Origin: Selaginella moellendorffii
Lineage: Eukaryota; Streptophyta; Lycopodiopsida; Selaginellales; Selaginellaceae
Reading direction: 5' to 3'
DNA: 64,000 nt
NCBI RefSeq assembly: GCF_000143415.4
Contig: NW_003314261.1
Coordinates: 434,001-498,000 of the forward strand
Made by a program: the position numbers and the translations under genes. Under the pieces are notes generated by a model. That model saw only the letters and a list, made by a program, of their open reading frames with translations, was not told where the DNA came from and ran no database searches. Positions 32,947-45,790 of this stretch are shown piece by piece. Every line of letters starts with the position of its first letter. Position 1 is the stretch's first letter.

Positions 32947-35593
32947 AGTAATCTCCAAGGGCTAGTATAATATAGAGAGTGTGGGGGTTGGACTTCAGCA
33001 TAATTAATTTGGCCAGGAAAGACTAATGTCCCTTAAACTAAAGACTAAGACATTACACAATGTCCCTTAGGGACTAGTACAAAAACAAATTGCTCATAAC
33101 TCTACTCTCTCAACAAAACCATCTTGCTATCTCTTACCTAATGATCATTGCCTTCTAACCAGGGCTGTTGTGGTCGTCTCCTCCGTAAAGCATCCAGTGC
33201 CCAACCACCTCATCTTGCCTCCTTTGCTACAGTGGCTAGTGGCCTCCATTTCCATTTGATACCACCCACATGTTCTCCTCTTTAGCAAGGGGTCCATTAT
33301 CTTCGCCAAGCTTCTAGCACCTCTCTTTTACTGTGCTCCTAGAGTAATGTCTCTTTGAGGTAGACACCAGCCAATGTGAGCCTCCACCAATGTGCCATGG
33401 TTGTTAATATTTGAGCATTTTGTCCCTCGAAGTGGTTGTGGTTCCTTACTTCCCAAAGCACCTATACCCCGGATGCATGCCATATCTCCCATCTGGTCTA
33501 TCCAAGGGCTTCCCATATTGTAGTCCCGACTTCAACTCCTACTGTATCCCACTTGACTTTGGTGCCCCATCCTAAGCATCCCTAACAACCAATCCTCTGT
33601 CAGGCCCATCTTGTGTATAGTCCCCTTGCCTCTAGGAACCATTGCATGATGTCTCCTTCACATATTTTGAAGTTCTACTTGCTCCCTAGTTCCCTAGCTG
33701 CCTTTGCTACTTGTCTCCACGTCTCCTTTGCCACATCATACTCTCAGAGGAGATGTGCTACTATCTCCAACACCCCACATTCGGGTGTCCTCTGCTTGGA
33801 ACCGCTATCCTACTAGCAAACCTTCTATTGCCATGAGCCATGAAGTGACTTTTGACTTCTCCTAAATTAGTAGTTTCTAGAAAGCCACTATGTTGTCAGT
33901 CACCTGATCCACTTCCACTCCTAGTGCAATCCATTTCTGCTAAAGTTTTGGTACTTCCTCTCTCTTGAACTCTCTATTCACCATCAGTCCATTTTGTGTG
34001 TCTTTGACCTTATATGTGAAAAATTCATTTGCTCCATGTCTCCATGCAATTGGGTCCCAATTTAGGTCCTCTATGAGCTCCTTATGCCACCATACTAGAC
34101 ATCCTTCTCCTTCTAGCTAGCATGGTGATTCTATCAACTCTATTCGCGTCGCTAACTGTTTCAAGACTTGGATCTGTTCTTTCACTTTGTCATCTGTGGC
34201 CTGTGGCATTGTTTATGTATCCCCTATTGAAAGGAATGTATCCCCTCACACCACTCAAAAAGGCCTGCCAAGGTTTAGATTTAGATCCATCATAAACCAC
34301 ACCTCTGTCTCCCCTTTATTCTAAGCTGGAGTTGGTGCTATGAAAGCCCAAGTTTATCTTCCTAGTGCAAATTATTCCCCATCTGACATTTCCTCTTGTT
34401 GGATTGCCACAAAATCCCTAGCGTGTAGTCTTCTTGCTGGCCACTTGTCCACTGTTCTTGCCTTTGTCACTGTAGTAACCTTAGCAGGTCTAGCTGAACA
34501 TTTTGCCACTTCCTTGGCCCAAAAACTTGGAAGTGTCGGGAAGATTTCTGTTGGTTTGGGTCTATCACTCCCACTAGTTGTTTGACCATCCTGAATCTTC
34601 CCTGATGTATGCACCTCTATATAGTGTACTAGTTCTCCCAGCCTAGTGTTCAGTCCCCTGCTTTAAACAATTTGTTGAAGAAGAGAGGCTAGATCAACCA
34701 ATCCTCCACTTTGGTCAAGATGACCTACATCAGTGGGAATGACTTCCAAATTTTAGGCTCTGGATCAACTATCCTCCCCCTACTACCTACATCTACCCTT
34801 CCACAAATAGCCACCAAGGATCTTCATCCCAAACTCTTGCACATCCATGTCTCAGTCTAATTGCCAACATGCTCTACCTAAAAAGAAGGTGGCACTACCT
34901 ACTTGGATACTTGACATGGCTCATTAAAACCTTGCTCTAGCCACCTGGCTAGGGCACTCAAAGGTAGATGGTGGGAAGAGTACCCACAAGGCTTATATAG
35001 GGCCATAGTGTTTCAAAATGTCATTCCAAAGTCCTAGATTGTGGAAAGGAAGAGGAGCAATTCTCTTAAGTAGTGACCAGGGACGCAGTCATGTGGCAAG
35101 GAAGTCCTAGAAATCAATAGGATATAGTGGTTGGGCCTTCAAGCCCTAAGTCAATGGCAATGTTGACAAACATGACTGTATATAGAAAGGGATTTGGTGG
35201 GGACTAAAAGAGGGATATTGTGGAAAGTTATTACCCATATCTGTGGGCATTCTAAGGATGCTAAAGAGGGGATCTAGGTTGATCACTCATACAATCTTTG
35301 AAAGATGGGACTGTGATGTAAGTGGTGTTGGATCACCAGTGTGATAGAGGCAAATAGACATGGCCTTAGTGTAACAAGCTAATATGTTGGTGGTACTTTT
35401 GAGTGTCAATCATGAGATCGTACATGTGGAGCACTTGGACCAAGTGCAAAGGTTGAGTGGCATAGATGCCATTTTTGGGACTAGAAAGTCCCCAAGTCTA
35501 GAATAGGACATATAGAGGTTGTGAATGATTCCTCCAAGTGGTCGAAAGTGTGGCTAATTGACTAAAGTAAAATGGAAAATTTAGTTACTTACA
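32947..35593 (+). repeat. 5' LTR of the old LARD-like element (LTR1 family), truncated and disrupted
   Basis: LTR1 sequence starts mid-way at about 32947 with the minisatellite part missing. It reads gagagtgtgggggttgga at about 32979, breaks at about 33021, and resumes at about 34886 with ggcactacctacttggatac. It then runs to the LTR end (ttacttaca) at 35593. The break holds a LINE-like fragment. The copy is more diverged from the consensus than 42008-43704. Confidence 0.75.
33022..34885 (-). pseudogene. Non-LTR (LINE) retrotransposon fragment, zf-RVT end
   Basis: The minus strand, with frameshifts and stops, reads DPIAWRHGANEFFTYKVKDT at about 34050. It then reads TPECGVLEIVAHLL and YDVAKETWRQVAKAARELG at about 33790-33690. 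This is the C-terminal zinc-binding domain of plant LINE reverse transcriptases (Cys, Glu-x-x-x-His, Cys/Asp spacing). No intact RT core is seen. It interrupts the LTR1 copy. Confidence 0.55.
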
Positions 35594-38122
35594 ATTGGTA
35601 TCAAAGTTGTTTCTTAATCTGACTTTTATTGGTGGTCAAATATATCACCACTTATGTTAGCATCAGAAGGTCTTAGGAGTGGGCCTATCCTTGAGAAGTA
35701 GTAGATCAGGAGGACATAGCTCTCCAATACAATTCATGTGTAAACTTATAAGCAATGTGATGGATAGAAAAGGGCCAACAAGGAAATGACCTTGGGATCT
35801 TGGGAATAGTATAAGGTTTTCTTCAAAGAGTTGAGTATGTGATTCAGATGAGCATCTGACTTAACAAACTGGCTAATGTAGTTATGGTAAAGAACTATAG
35901 TTGGGATCATGAAGAAGATAGAGACTCCAAAACAATAAAGGAGTCACAAGATTATCCTCATATAGTTGAGGCTGGTGCTCATGAATTTGAGACTAGAATT
36001 AATGATTATGGGAGGTTAAATATAGATGAGGATACAAGTCCCTAAAATGGTAGCCGAAGTTACATTTTATAAATGCTAGAACAAACCCAAGGAGTTAGGG
36101 GTGTACTTAGAGGATGAGTCGGTATTCTCATCATATGGACGGATAGTCATAAGGGGTAAATGTAGCCCACAAGGAATGGAAAATAATTAAGTGTCGGAGT
36201 AACACTTGCAAAAATGGTCCTTGTAAATAAGACATGAATACAAGAAGTTGAATTCCAGTTGTCAAATACGGATGAGGACACAAGTCCTTGAAATGGTAGC
36301 TAGGGCTACTTTAAATAAATGCTGGAACTACCCAAGGAGTTGACGGTGTACTTAGAGGATGAGTTAATATTTTCATAGTCCTAAGGGGCAAAAGTAACCC
36401 ATATGGAACAAAGAATAATCAAGTTTTGGAATAACACTTGTAAAGATGGTTTTTAAATACAAGAAGTTTTTGTAAGCAACTAAAGGGAACGACTCGAGAG
36501 ACAATCCGTTGGGGTTCAAATATAGAGGGAAAGGGCCCATGAATAAGAGTGCACCCCCTTTTCCAATCAGTTAAGGGTCTTGGGATATTTTGGAGTTAAG
36601 CGTCCTTGGGTTTGAATAGTACTGGGCTGGGTGACCTCTCGGGAAGTCCAAACTCAGGAGCTTACATTTGGTATCAGAGCGGTCTCGAGTCCGACTCTGT
36701 TGGTTGGCTAAGGGAATCACACCACATGTTAATTGACATCTGGACCAGCCAATCTTACAGTTTTATTCTAATGAGTTGGCACCTCAAAGTAAGACATTAT
36801 AAGTTGTTGGATCAGCAAAGTCCAAAAAACTGGATAATTTAAGTGGAGTCAAGAAATGGTCTTAAAGGATTGGTAAAAGCATTTAGACTGATATGTGTTG
36901 TACCCCATGAAGGACAGGGAGGATCATAAGATATAAGTATGAAAATAATGAGTATCTCATTGATGGTAGAATATGCTATATTAAAGTCATAAAAAAAGTG
37001 TTCCCGAAAGAAAACAATTTTGGTGCAAAGTTGTGTGTGAACACTATGGTGCAATACTAACTGATAGTTGGCATGAAAAACGACTATTTTGGTCTGGGCA
37101 AAAACTTAGACATAAGTAAGAAATGTCATAAAGGTAGGTTTGTAAACCCAATGGTGTAGAGACACCAAATGTGCCAAAGTGTGATGCTTTGAGGTCAAAT
37201 TAGCAAGTTCATGAGAACCTCTTGCTAAAAGAATCCCAATAAAAATAGGAATGGTATAGGCTAAACTAAAAGGCATGCAGTTAGAGTGTGGTGACCCAAA
37301 TAATGATGGATGTGTAAAAGCATTAACAATGAGTTATAAGACTTAACAACTATGAAACAATTAAGTAAAAGATGAAAAAATAATTGATTGGATTGGTAAA
37401 AATTAACTGCCCAAGACTTTTTATTAGGATAAAAAGGTTAGATATACCCCTCTAGGGGATAAAATAGTTTATGTTGAAATATAGTAAGTCAATGTTGTAA
37501 AAGGAAATGTTCATTATCAAAGAAGGTCATCATTAGGACATTTAAACACTCTAAAACACTAAGGAGTGGTGTTTAATATCATGAGGGTATTAAATAAGGT
37601 TTAAAGAACTAAGCCCATAGCGAATAATGGACAAGAAGTGCTATCTAACGTCCAAAGTTGTGGAGATGGAAGAAATGCATTTATCTGAATTGGACAAAAT
37701 AAAAAAGGATTTTGGCATCATTAACAATGGGCATAAAGAGACCCATGTATAGCGACATGTATAGCGTCCGGTGTATGGGATATATGGTGAGCATATCCAA
37801 ATTAAAGAACCATTCTCTAAATTATTGAGTAGATTCATTCTTAAAAATATTTGCTAAGACATGGTAGAAAGTGAAAAACTACCCTTCCTAGACAGGAGGA
37901 AAATAACTAAATGAAGGCATAAGGCTAAAAAGCAAGTAGCAAAAGGGATAGAACTAAACCATACGAATTGAAAAGCATAATTAATTATAGTTATGCCAAT
38001 TGGATGTGGAAAATCAAGTGGGTGCTCAAACATGTTGCTATTAGCAACCGTGATGCTATAAAAAGTCTAAAGTATGAAATTATTTATGTTAGACCATATA
38101 GCAATTAGAAAGTTTGTGAAAG
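35594..38122 (+). mobile_element. Internal region (left part) of the old LARD-like element, with primer-binding site
   Basis: The LTR end is followed by TTGGTATCAAAG (about 35595-35606), a decayed initiator-Met primer-binding site. The rest aligns by eye with 43705-45690 of the younger element (for example gaggttgttgaggctggtg-type text at about 35965 and 44075). No coding frame is retained in either copy. It is interrupted by a TRIM derivative (36471-36759) and by a gypsy-type element at 38123. Confidence 0.75.
36471..36759 (+). mobile_element. TRIM deletion derivative with intact target duplication
   Basis: One full TRIM LTR (36471-36666) is followed by the primer-binding site TTGGTATCAGAGC and about 80 bp of internal region. 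It then jumps to the terminal nucleotides CTTACA. The target duplication gtttt flanks it exactly (36466-36470 and 36760-36764). Most of the internal region and nearly all of the 3' LTR are missing. Confidence 0.8.
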
Positions 38123-38315
38123 TGTTGGGGGAAGGAGGGGTGTCTCCCCCAACACTCGCTCAAACATAAGAAATGCTTCAATGCTCTCTGCAAAATACTT
38201 CCCCCCCACCCCTTGCCCTTGTGGGGCAAGGGTTTTATACAAGGAAGATGGGGAATATTTTGAGAACCAGAATATTCCTTCTCTCTCTCACTCTTTTAGT
38301 GGCCACGCCCTAATA
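38123..38315 (-). repeat. LTR of the gypsy-type element (left copy, element 3' end)
   Basis: 193-bp LTR matching 53799-53984, with a pyrimidine run (ctctctctcac) and an inverted repeat near its end (gggggaag and cccccaac). It is flanked by aaag on the left. Confidence 0.8.
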
Positions 38316-39739
38316 TGCGACCACAGTGGATTGCGCTCTCTAGACGCACAAGAACCTGCCGAAGAGTGTAGAGTGTACCGCTGCTACTAATGCCAAGTGC
38401 TGGTAAGTGTGTTAAACAGTAGAAACTCTAGAAAACAAAGTGGAGAAAGAAAGAAAAGAAGTAGGTGTGAAGTTTGGAGACAGGGAGGAAAACCCGATAG
38501 GAAACCCTGTAGTCAAACTGGACCCTGAAGTTAAAGAAAAAGTGTGAAAAGAGAAGAAAAATAGAGGAAAAAGAGTGTGAGTACCCAAAGAACTTAACCC
38601 ATACCTGGATTTTGGCTCAGGAAAGTGTAAGATGCAAATGTAGCCTCTTGATAACTTCCAATATGCTCCAAGGATTAGCCAAAATCGAGAAAGAAAGAGA
38701 GGTAGAAGAGAGGATGCGTTGCCTAAGGGTGGTAAGTGTGGAAATGATGAAAGATGGAGTGATATGGTGGAGCACCGAGATGGTGGTGGCACCCTGAAAA
38801 GGTGGCCATCAATAATTGTTGGCCCATAGAGTAAGCGCTGACCTCTTGGAGTAGCCGGTAACCAGTAACTGGTAACCACCTGCTCTCACTCCTACTCCTG
38901 CACTGCTCCAACACTGATATGGTGGAGTGATATGGTGGAGCGCTGAGATGGTGGTGGCACTCTGAGAAGGTGGCCATCGCTTAAAGTGTTAGGCCAATGG
39001 TCTAATGTGTTGGACTAAAGAAGACAACAGCTGAAAAGGACGGCATAGTCGTTGGGTTGCCGGTAGAGAAAGGTGGCATGTGTCCACTGAGTGTTGGAGC
39101 AGAAGAAAGTGGCTTTGGCTTCTATGGCCTTGCCTAAAGATCCACCTAGGTGCCTTGAGTGAATAAGTTCACCTAGTTGGAAGAAAGTTGCTCCAGAAAA
39201 GCTAGTGCATTGTCAGCAAATGGTCGTAAGGATATCTTAGAAATGGCATGTCCAAATGAGGTGGTGTCTTTTGCTGCTGATGCACGTATGTGTGTTCGTG
39301 GTATGGTGTAAATATGACCTCAAATGGAGATGTGAATGATGGTGAAAGAATGAAAGATGCAAGACGGGCATCTAGAGATAAGTGTGGGCAATGCTACTGA
39401 AAGTGATTGGTGATGGAACTGTGAGTGTAGATAATATGGAATGGGTGAGGGGAATGTGTGGGGGTGTGGTAATGGTAAGGGAAGGGCCAAAGAACTTGGA
39501 ACATAGACCAGGCCAAGCGAGGAACCTTTATACAAATGGCAATGTAGCTTGAGCATGAAATCCAAGGCATGGGCCATGGTCCAATGGGGAAACACCCTCT
39601 GAAAGTAAGAAAAGGAGTCATGAAAGTAAAATGAAGGAAAGGAAGAAAAAGAAGAGAAGAGGAATGCCTCACCGGATGAAGCGTTTGAGGTGAGAGTGGT
39701 TGTGAGTGTGTGGGAGCTCACATCCCTTAGCATCAACTA
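38316..39739 (-). other. Non-coding part of the gypsy-type element
   Basis: No domain is recognised. Repeats of the ggtaaccagtaac type near 38860-38880 recur at 52805-52870 in the same element. A tandem duplication of about 50 bp (tggtggagcaccgagatggt type) lies at 38763-38960. Confidence 0.45.
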
Positions 39740-41067
39740 GCACGTATGCTCCACCCCTGATGTGTTGCTAGACAAAGGGGAGGGGAGAACTTTGAGTGAG
39801 GGGAGAACGAGGGGAGAACTTTGAAGGTGGCATGAACTCCTTGAGTAGAACAAGATTGCCATCCTCGAATGGTTTGGTAGACCGCTGGTGATCATTGATG
39901 GGCTTGATCTTCTGCTTGCCTCGAAGGAGATGTTCAGTTGTGGATCATTGCTGTTCTTCCAAGGTGAGAACCTCCAAGTCATATGTATAAAGCTTGTCCT
40001 CATTGCTAAGCTGCATCACTGCTGCGTATCGAAGTAAAAGTGAGAGCGTGGCACTTGGATCTCCACTGGAAGCACGGCCTCTGTCCCATAGACAAGGGAG
40101 AATGGGGTCGCAGAGATGGATGTCCTGAAGGATGTCTGAAAGGCCCACAATGCTGTAACCAAGTGCTCGTGCCAATGCTTTGGGTGATCCTCCACAAGCT
40201 TTGGGATGACTGTCTTCAATATCTTGTTGCTGGACTCCACCTGGCCATTGCGCTCAGGATAATAGCTGCTACTCTTCACATGCTTGACTTGCAGCTGCTG
40301 GAGAAGATGTTGCATCACTTGTCCAAGGAAGCTGTTGCCACGATCGGAAATCAAAATAGTAGGAACTCCGAATCAACAAATAATGTACTCATAGACAAAC
40401 TTTGCTAGAGACTATTGATCTGTCTATCACAGAGGGGTGGCCTCAACCCATTTTGTGAAATAGTCTGTAGCCATGATGATATATCATTGTCCTTTTGAGC
40501 TTGGTGGGTTGATTGGGCAGACGAAGTCAAGTCCCCACTGGAAAAAGGGACCTGGAGAAGTAATGAGCTAGAAAGGAAGACGTGGAACATGGCTTCATGG
40601 TTGAACCGTTGGCACTGCTCACATGCCTTTGCATAGGCCAAGCTATCCTGGTGAATCCGAGGCCAAAAGTAGCCATGACGCAAGAGGAGCTGTGCTGTGA
40701 CCTATCCCGAGAAATGCCTTGCACAAGAGTGGAAAGCACGAAGGAGCTTAGGGACCTCGTGTTCCCCCACACACCACAACAAAACTTCCTGAGAAATCCT
40801 TCTGTAAAGGTGTCTGTTGAGAAGGCAAAATCCCCGTGCTCAGATCTCCAATGCCTTTTGTTGCACTGGTGAGGAATCTATTGTGAACTGACCTGAATCC
40901 AAGTACACTGCAATATCCTGTAATGCTGTTGGGACTACAAAGGAAGTAGCTTCAGCAACCAGGAATTCACTCGGATCCATCACACGCTTCCGCCGCATGT
41001 GAAAAGTTGGCTGAACTCTTGGATGGTCACAATCCAAGATGAAGTACCAGGACTGTGAACTGGTCAT
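39740..41067 (-). pseudogene. Ty3/gypsy integrase remnant
   Basis: On the minus strand the integrase zinc-binding region reads MRHGYFWPRIHQDSLAYAKA, then CEQCQRFN (about 40683-40590). The core follows (40354-40016): ISDRGNSFLG, YYPERNGQVESSNKILK, WHEHLVTALWAFQTS and TPFSLVYGTEAVLP. These are standard gypsy integrase landmarks. Frameshifts and stops separate the pieces, so it is inactive. Confidence 0.75.
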
Positions 41068-42007
41068 TGTAAAAGAAAGGTCAGCACATTAAAATAGATA
41101 TGGAAATGGATACAAGCTCCAACGAGAAAGTGACAAAATCACTCCAAGGTGTAAACAACAGCTATTGCTTTTTTTTTTGCATCCACGTACTTCTTCTCAG
41201 TGTCCTTGAATGAATGTGCATAATATGTTGCATGTGGTGGCTTTTCGGGCTGTGAACATTGGCAAAGGCATACTCCAAAAGCATTTGTGCCCATTGTGAT
41301 GTAAATTTCAAAAGGAAGTTGTCGTTCTAGGTTGGAGTACCGAGGGCTCCACGGTAGGAAATTCTAAACTCAAAGAGCTATAACTCGCATGCAGCATGTC
41401 TGATTGGCTTGATTCTTTCTGCCAGTTGTGTGTCTGGATGTCATCTTCCATCTCCAAGAAACGGCATGACAAAATACGCTCAGAGTCATCAGCTACCATG
41501 ATTTTAGTGTTGTGTGACACCTCAGATAGTTGCTAAGGAATACTGAGTTCAACTGTGTCCTGTGAAAGATGGACCTGAGCTGGAGTGATTGTGTCCTCAA
41601 GCTCCATAAGAGAGAGTTGGTCCCATGCAATAAACAAATCAAAAAGCCCTTCCTCTATCCAGAAACACTCCAAAAAGCTGGATATGGGAGTCCATACCCT
41701 ATAAGCCTCACTATCACATAAAGAGGGCGTGGCTAGGGGCTTGGCCTTACTCTCAAATAAAGAGAGTGAGGCTGAGGGATGTCTCAAGCTATTTGACTCA
41801 TCTCCAACCATTTCAATCACATTGCATGAGAAAGCATCTGCCATATAGATGGTCGACTCCACCACTAACTCAGGAAAAACCTCTGTGAGCTTAAGAGGAA
41901 AGTATGGCATGGAAGCCATCTTAGTCTAAGCCTGCTGGGCTTATTGAGAAAGAGCTCTACCGTGGTTGTTGAGAAAGGTGGCACTGTGGGTTCCATCATT
42001 AATTTCC
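41068..42007 (-). pseudogene. Unassigned pol-region remnant of the gypsy-type element
   Basis: Open segments on the minus strand (for example 41919-41533) carry no domain I can name. A reverse transcriptase core is expected here but its Y-x-D-D strand is not visible, so RT was probably deleted or has decayed. A homopolymer run of t occurs at about 41170. Confidence 0.4.
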
Positions 42008-43704
42008 TGTGAGACACAAAATCCCTAGGCCCAAAGTGGAGCTAAAAGGGTGCCACGTGGTAGTGGCTGAAGAGAAAGCCAAACGAGCATAACATATTTG
42101 GACTAAAAGCTCCGACTTGAAAGGTCGAGAGTGGGACTGGAACTCCCAACAAAGTGCTCGAGGAATGAGCACAAAGCGAGCAATAAGCGAGGCTCTAAAA
42201 AGGGACATAAAAGGACCAACACATGACACGTGGAAGTGTCTGAGATGGAGTCCAAGATGGAGTCTAAGATGGACCCGAGATAGAGTTCGAGATGGAGTCC
42301 GAGGTGGAGTTCAAGGTGGAGTCCAAGATGGACCTGAGGTGGAGTCTGAGATGGACCCGAGATAGAGTCTAAGATGGAGTCCGAGATGGAGTCTGAGGTG
42401 GAGTCCAAGATGGACCTGAGGTGGAGTCCGAGGTGGACCTGAGATGGAGTCCGAGATGAAGTTTGAGATGGACCCGAGATGGAGTCTGAGATGGAGTCCG
42501 AGATGGAATCCAAGATGGAGTCCGAGAAGGACTCGAGATGGAGTCCGAGGTCGAGACCGAGACCAGGACTGAGACCGAGACCGAGATCAGGACCGAGACC
42601 GAGACCGAGGCCAAGGCCGAGCCCGAGACCGAGCCCAAGCCCAAACCCGAGTTCGAGTCCAAGTTCGAGTCCATGTTTGAGTCCGAGTCCAAGTCTGAGT
42701 CCGAGTCTGAGAGGGTGAAAGCCCGAAGCGTTCGTCTCCCAGACCCTGGGGGGTTTGGTGAGCTCCAAAAGTATAGTAAGGGGGAGGACTATAGTGGAGT
42801 CAGTTTGGCCAGGAAAGGCTAGTTTGGCCCAGAAAGGCTGTACCCAGTGTTGGGTGATGAGCTGCCCACTGGGAAGTCTAGAACTAGAGTGAACACGGAC
42901 CGACAAGTGGGGTAGATTGATGAAGTGCAAGAGCCGGCTCTAGTTCCCCCGGGAGATTGATTGGCCGATGCTCCCAGTCCAAGTGTGGGTGGCACTACCT
43001 ACTTGGATACTAGGCGTGGCTCAACAGAACCTCACTCTAAACCCATGGTTAGAGCACCCAAAGGCAGAAGGCAGGGAGAGTACCCATGAGGCTCGTGTAA
43101 GGCCATGGTGTTCTGAAATGTTGCCCCAAAGTCCCAGACTGTGAAAAGGAAGAGGAGCCATCCTCTAGTATAGAGACCAAGGATGTGGTCATGTGAGGAG
43201 GAAGTCCCAGTGGACTATGGGACTTAGTGGTCGGGCTTGTGGGCCTTGACCCAGTGGCAGTGTTGGCAAACATGGCCATGAACAAAAAGAGACTTGGTGG
43301 GGACTGGAAAGGGATATTGAGGAAGGCTAATCCCCATGTCTGTGGGCATCCTAAAGATGCTAAGGAGTGTATCTGGGATGATCACTCATGGATGGATGAC
43401 CTAGTCCTTAAGAGACGAGACTGTGATGCAAGTGGTGGTAGACCACTAGTGTGACCAAGGTGAAGAGTATGGCCTTAGCGTAACAAGCTGATATGTCGAT
43501 GGTACCTTGGGGTGTCGGTCATGGGATCGGATACGTGGAGCATTTGGGCCAAGTGCAATGGTTGAGTGGCATGGATGCCATTCTTGGGGCTTGTAAGTCC
43601 CTAAGTTCAAAATAGGACTTATGGAGGTTGTGAGTGAGACTCCTCCAAGTGGTCGGAGGTGTAGTTAAGTGACTAAAGTAAAATGAAAAATTTAGTCACT
43701 TACA
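42008..43704 (+). repeat. 5' LTR of the complete LARD-like element
   Basis: 1697 bp. The minisatellite block lies at about 42240-42540, then a purine-rich gagaccgagaccgag block to about 42720. The remainder matches the solo LTR at 921-2195. Confidence 0.9.
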
Positions 43705-45790
43705 ACTTGGTATCGAAGCTGTTCCTTAGTCCAACTTTTATTGGTGCTCAAGTATATCACTATTAATGTTGGCATCGGAAGGTCCTAGGAGTGGGCCTAT
43801 CCTTGAGGAGTAGCATGTCGAGAGGACATGGCTCTCCCCTCAAGTTCATGCATGAACTTGGGCGTGATGTGGTGGATAGAAAAGGGCTAGTAAGGGAACG
43901 ACTTTGGGATTTTGGGAACAGTATAAAGGTTTCCTCAGAGAGTTGAGGATGTGATCCCAATGAGAGTTTAACTTAGCAAACTGGCTGATGTAGTTGTGAT
44001 AAACAACTATAGTTGGGATCACGGGAAAGATAGAGACTCCAAAGCAATAAAGGAGTCACAAGATTATCCTCATATAGTTGAGGTTGGTGCTCATGAATGT
44101 GAGACCAGAAGTGATAACCGCGGGAGATCAAATACGGAAAAGAACACAAGTCCTTGAAATGGTAGCCGGAGCTACCTCTAATAAATGCTGGAACAACCCA
44201 AGGAGTTGGGGGTGTACTTAGAGGATGAGTTGATATCTTCATCACATGGACAAGTGGTTCTAAGGGCCAAAAGGTTGCCCCAAGAAAACAAATCAAGTGT
44301 CGGGGTAACACTTGCAAAGATGATCCTTGTGAGTAGGACTTGAATACAAGAAGTTGTATTCTAGTGAGCTAGCACCTCAAACGTAGGACCTCATGGGTCG
44401 TTAGATGACAAAGTCCAAAAAGCTAGATGACTCAAATAGAGTCAAGGAATAATTCTAAAGGATTGATGGAAGCATTTGGACTAAAGTGTGTTGTACGCCA
44501 CGAAGGATGGGAGGGATTATAGGATCCAAGGATGAGAACAGAGGGTATCTCATTGATGGCAAAATGTGCCATGCTAAAGTCGTGAGAAAGGTGTTCCCCA
44601 AAAAGAAAGCAACTTTGGCATAAAGTTGTGTGTGAACACTATGGTGCAGTGCTAACTGATAGTTGGCATGAAAAACGACTGCTTTGGTCTTGACAAAGAC
44701 TTAAACACAAATAAGAAGTGTCATAGAGGTAGGCTTGAAGAGCCATTGGTGTGGAGACACCAAATGTGCCAAAGTGAAATACCTTGAGGTTATGTTAATG
44801 GGTTCATAGGAACCCCTTGCCAAGGGAATGGCATAGCCTTAGTTGGAAGGCATGTGGTTGGAGTGTGATAACCCAGATAATGATGGAAGTGTGGAAGCAC
44901 CAAGCAATGAGTTGTAGGACTTGACAACTATGGGGCAACTAAGCAAAAGGTGCAGATAATTAGTTAAACAGGTAGAAGATAGCTACCCAAGATTTCTTAA
45001 TGGCATAAAAAAGTTAAATATACCCTTATTAGGGATAAGTTGCTTATGTTGCAATATAACAAGTCAATATCGTAAAAGAAAATGCTCATTGTCAAAGAGG
45101 CCATCATTGGGACACCCAAACACTCTAAAACACCAAGAGGTGGTGTTTAGTGTCATGAAGGCAATAGATAAGGCCCAAGGGACTAGGTCCCTAGCGAATG
45201 ATGGATAGGAGATGCTATCCAAACATCCAAGGTTGTGGAGATGGGAGGAATCCGTCTACCTGATTTGGACAAAGCCAAAAATGGGATTTTGGCAAAGGCT
45301 TGTGATGGGCATATGGAGGCCCATAAGTAGCAACAGTAATCCTGGTGTGTGGGATTATGAGGTGAGCATGCCAGATTAAGGAACCACTGGGTAGGTTCAT
45401 CCCTATGAATACTTGCTAAGGCATGGTAAAATGTGCAAAACTATCCTCTTAGTTCGGAGGAGAATAATCAAAGGAAACATATGAGGCCAAAAGGCAAGTA
45501 GTATTGGGATGGAAATGAACTATAGAAATCGAAGGGCATAACCAACGGTGGTTATGCAAGTTGGGAGTGGAGAGTCAAGAGGGTGCTCAAGGATGTTACT
45601 ACTAACTACCGCAATGCCATAGAAAGTTTAAAATGTGGAATTATCCATGTTAGACTATATGGCAAGTAGGGAGCTTGCAAAGGAGAAGCCTTAACAAGTT
45701 AAGGAACAAAGTTCTTTAAAGGTTCCCAAAGACAATTCTAGGTAGATAACTATAAGGAACCAACTCGCCGAGATGTCGTAGGCTAAAGGA
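43705..45790 (+). other. Internal region of the LARD-like element, part 1, non-coding
   Basis: Primer-binding site TTGGTATCGAAGC at the start, then about 2 kb alignable with 35594-38122. No frame over 115 codons and no retroelement motif. Confidence 0.7.

Noticed and set aside
42115..42930. 275-codon minus-strand frame with Gly-Leu repeats
   Set aside because: Lies entirely within the LTR1 minisatellite and purine block.
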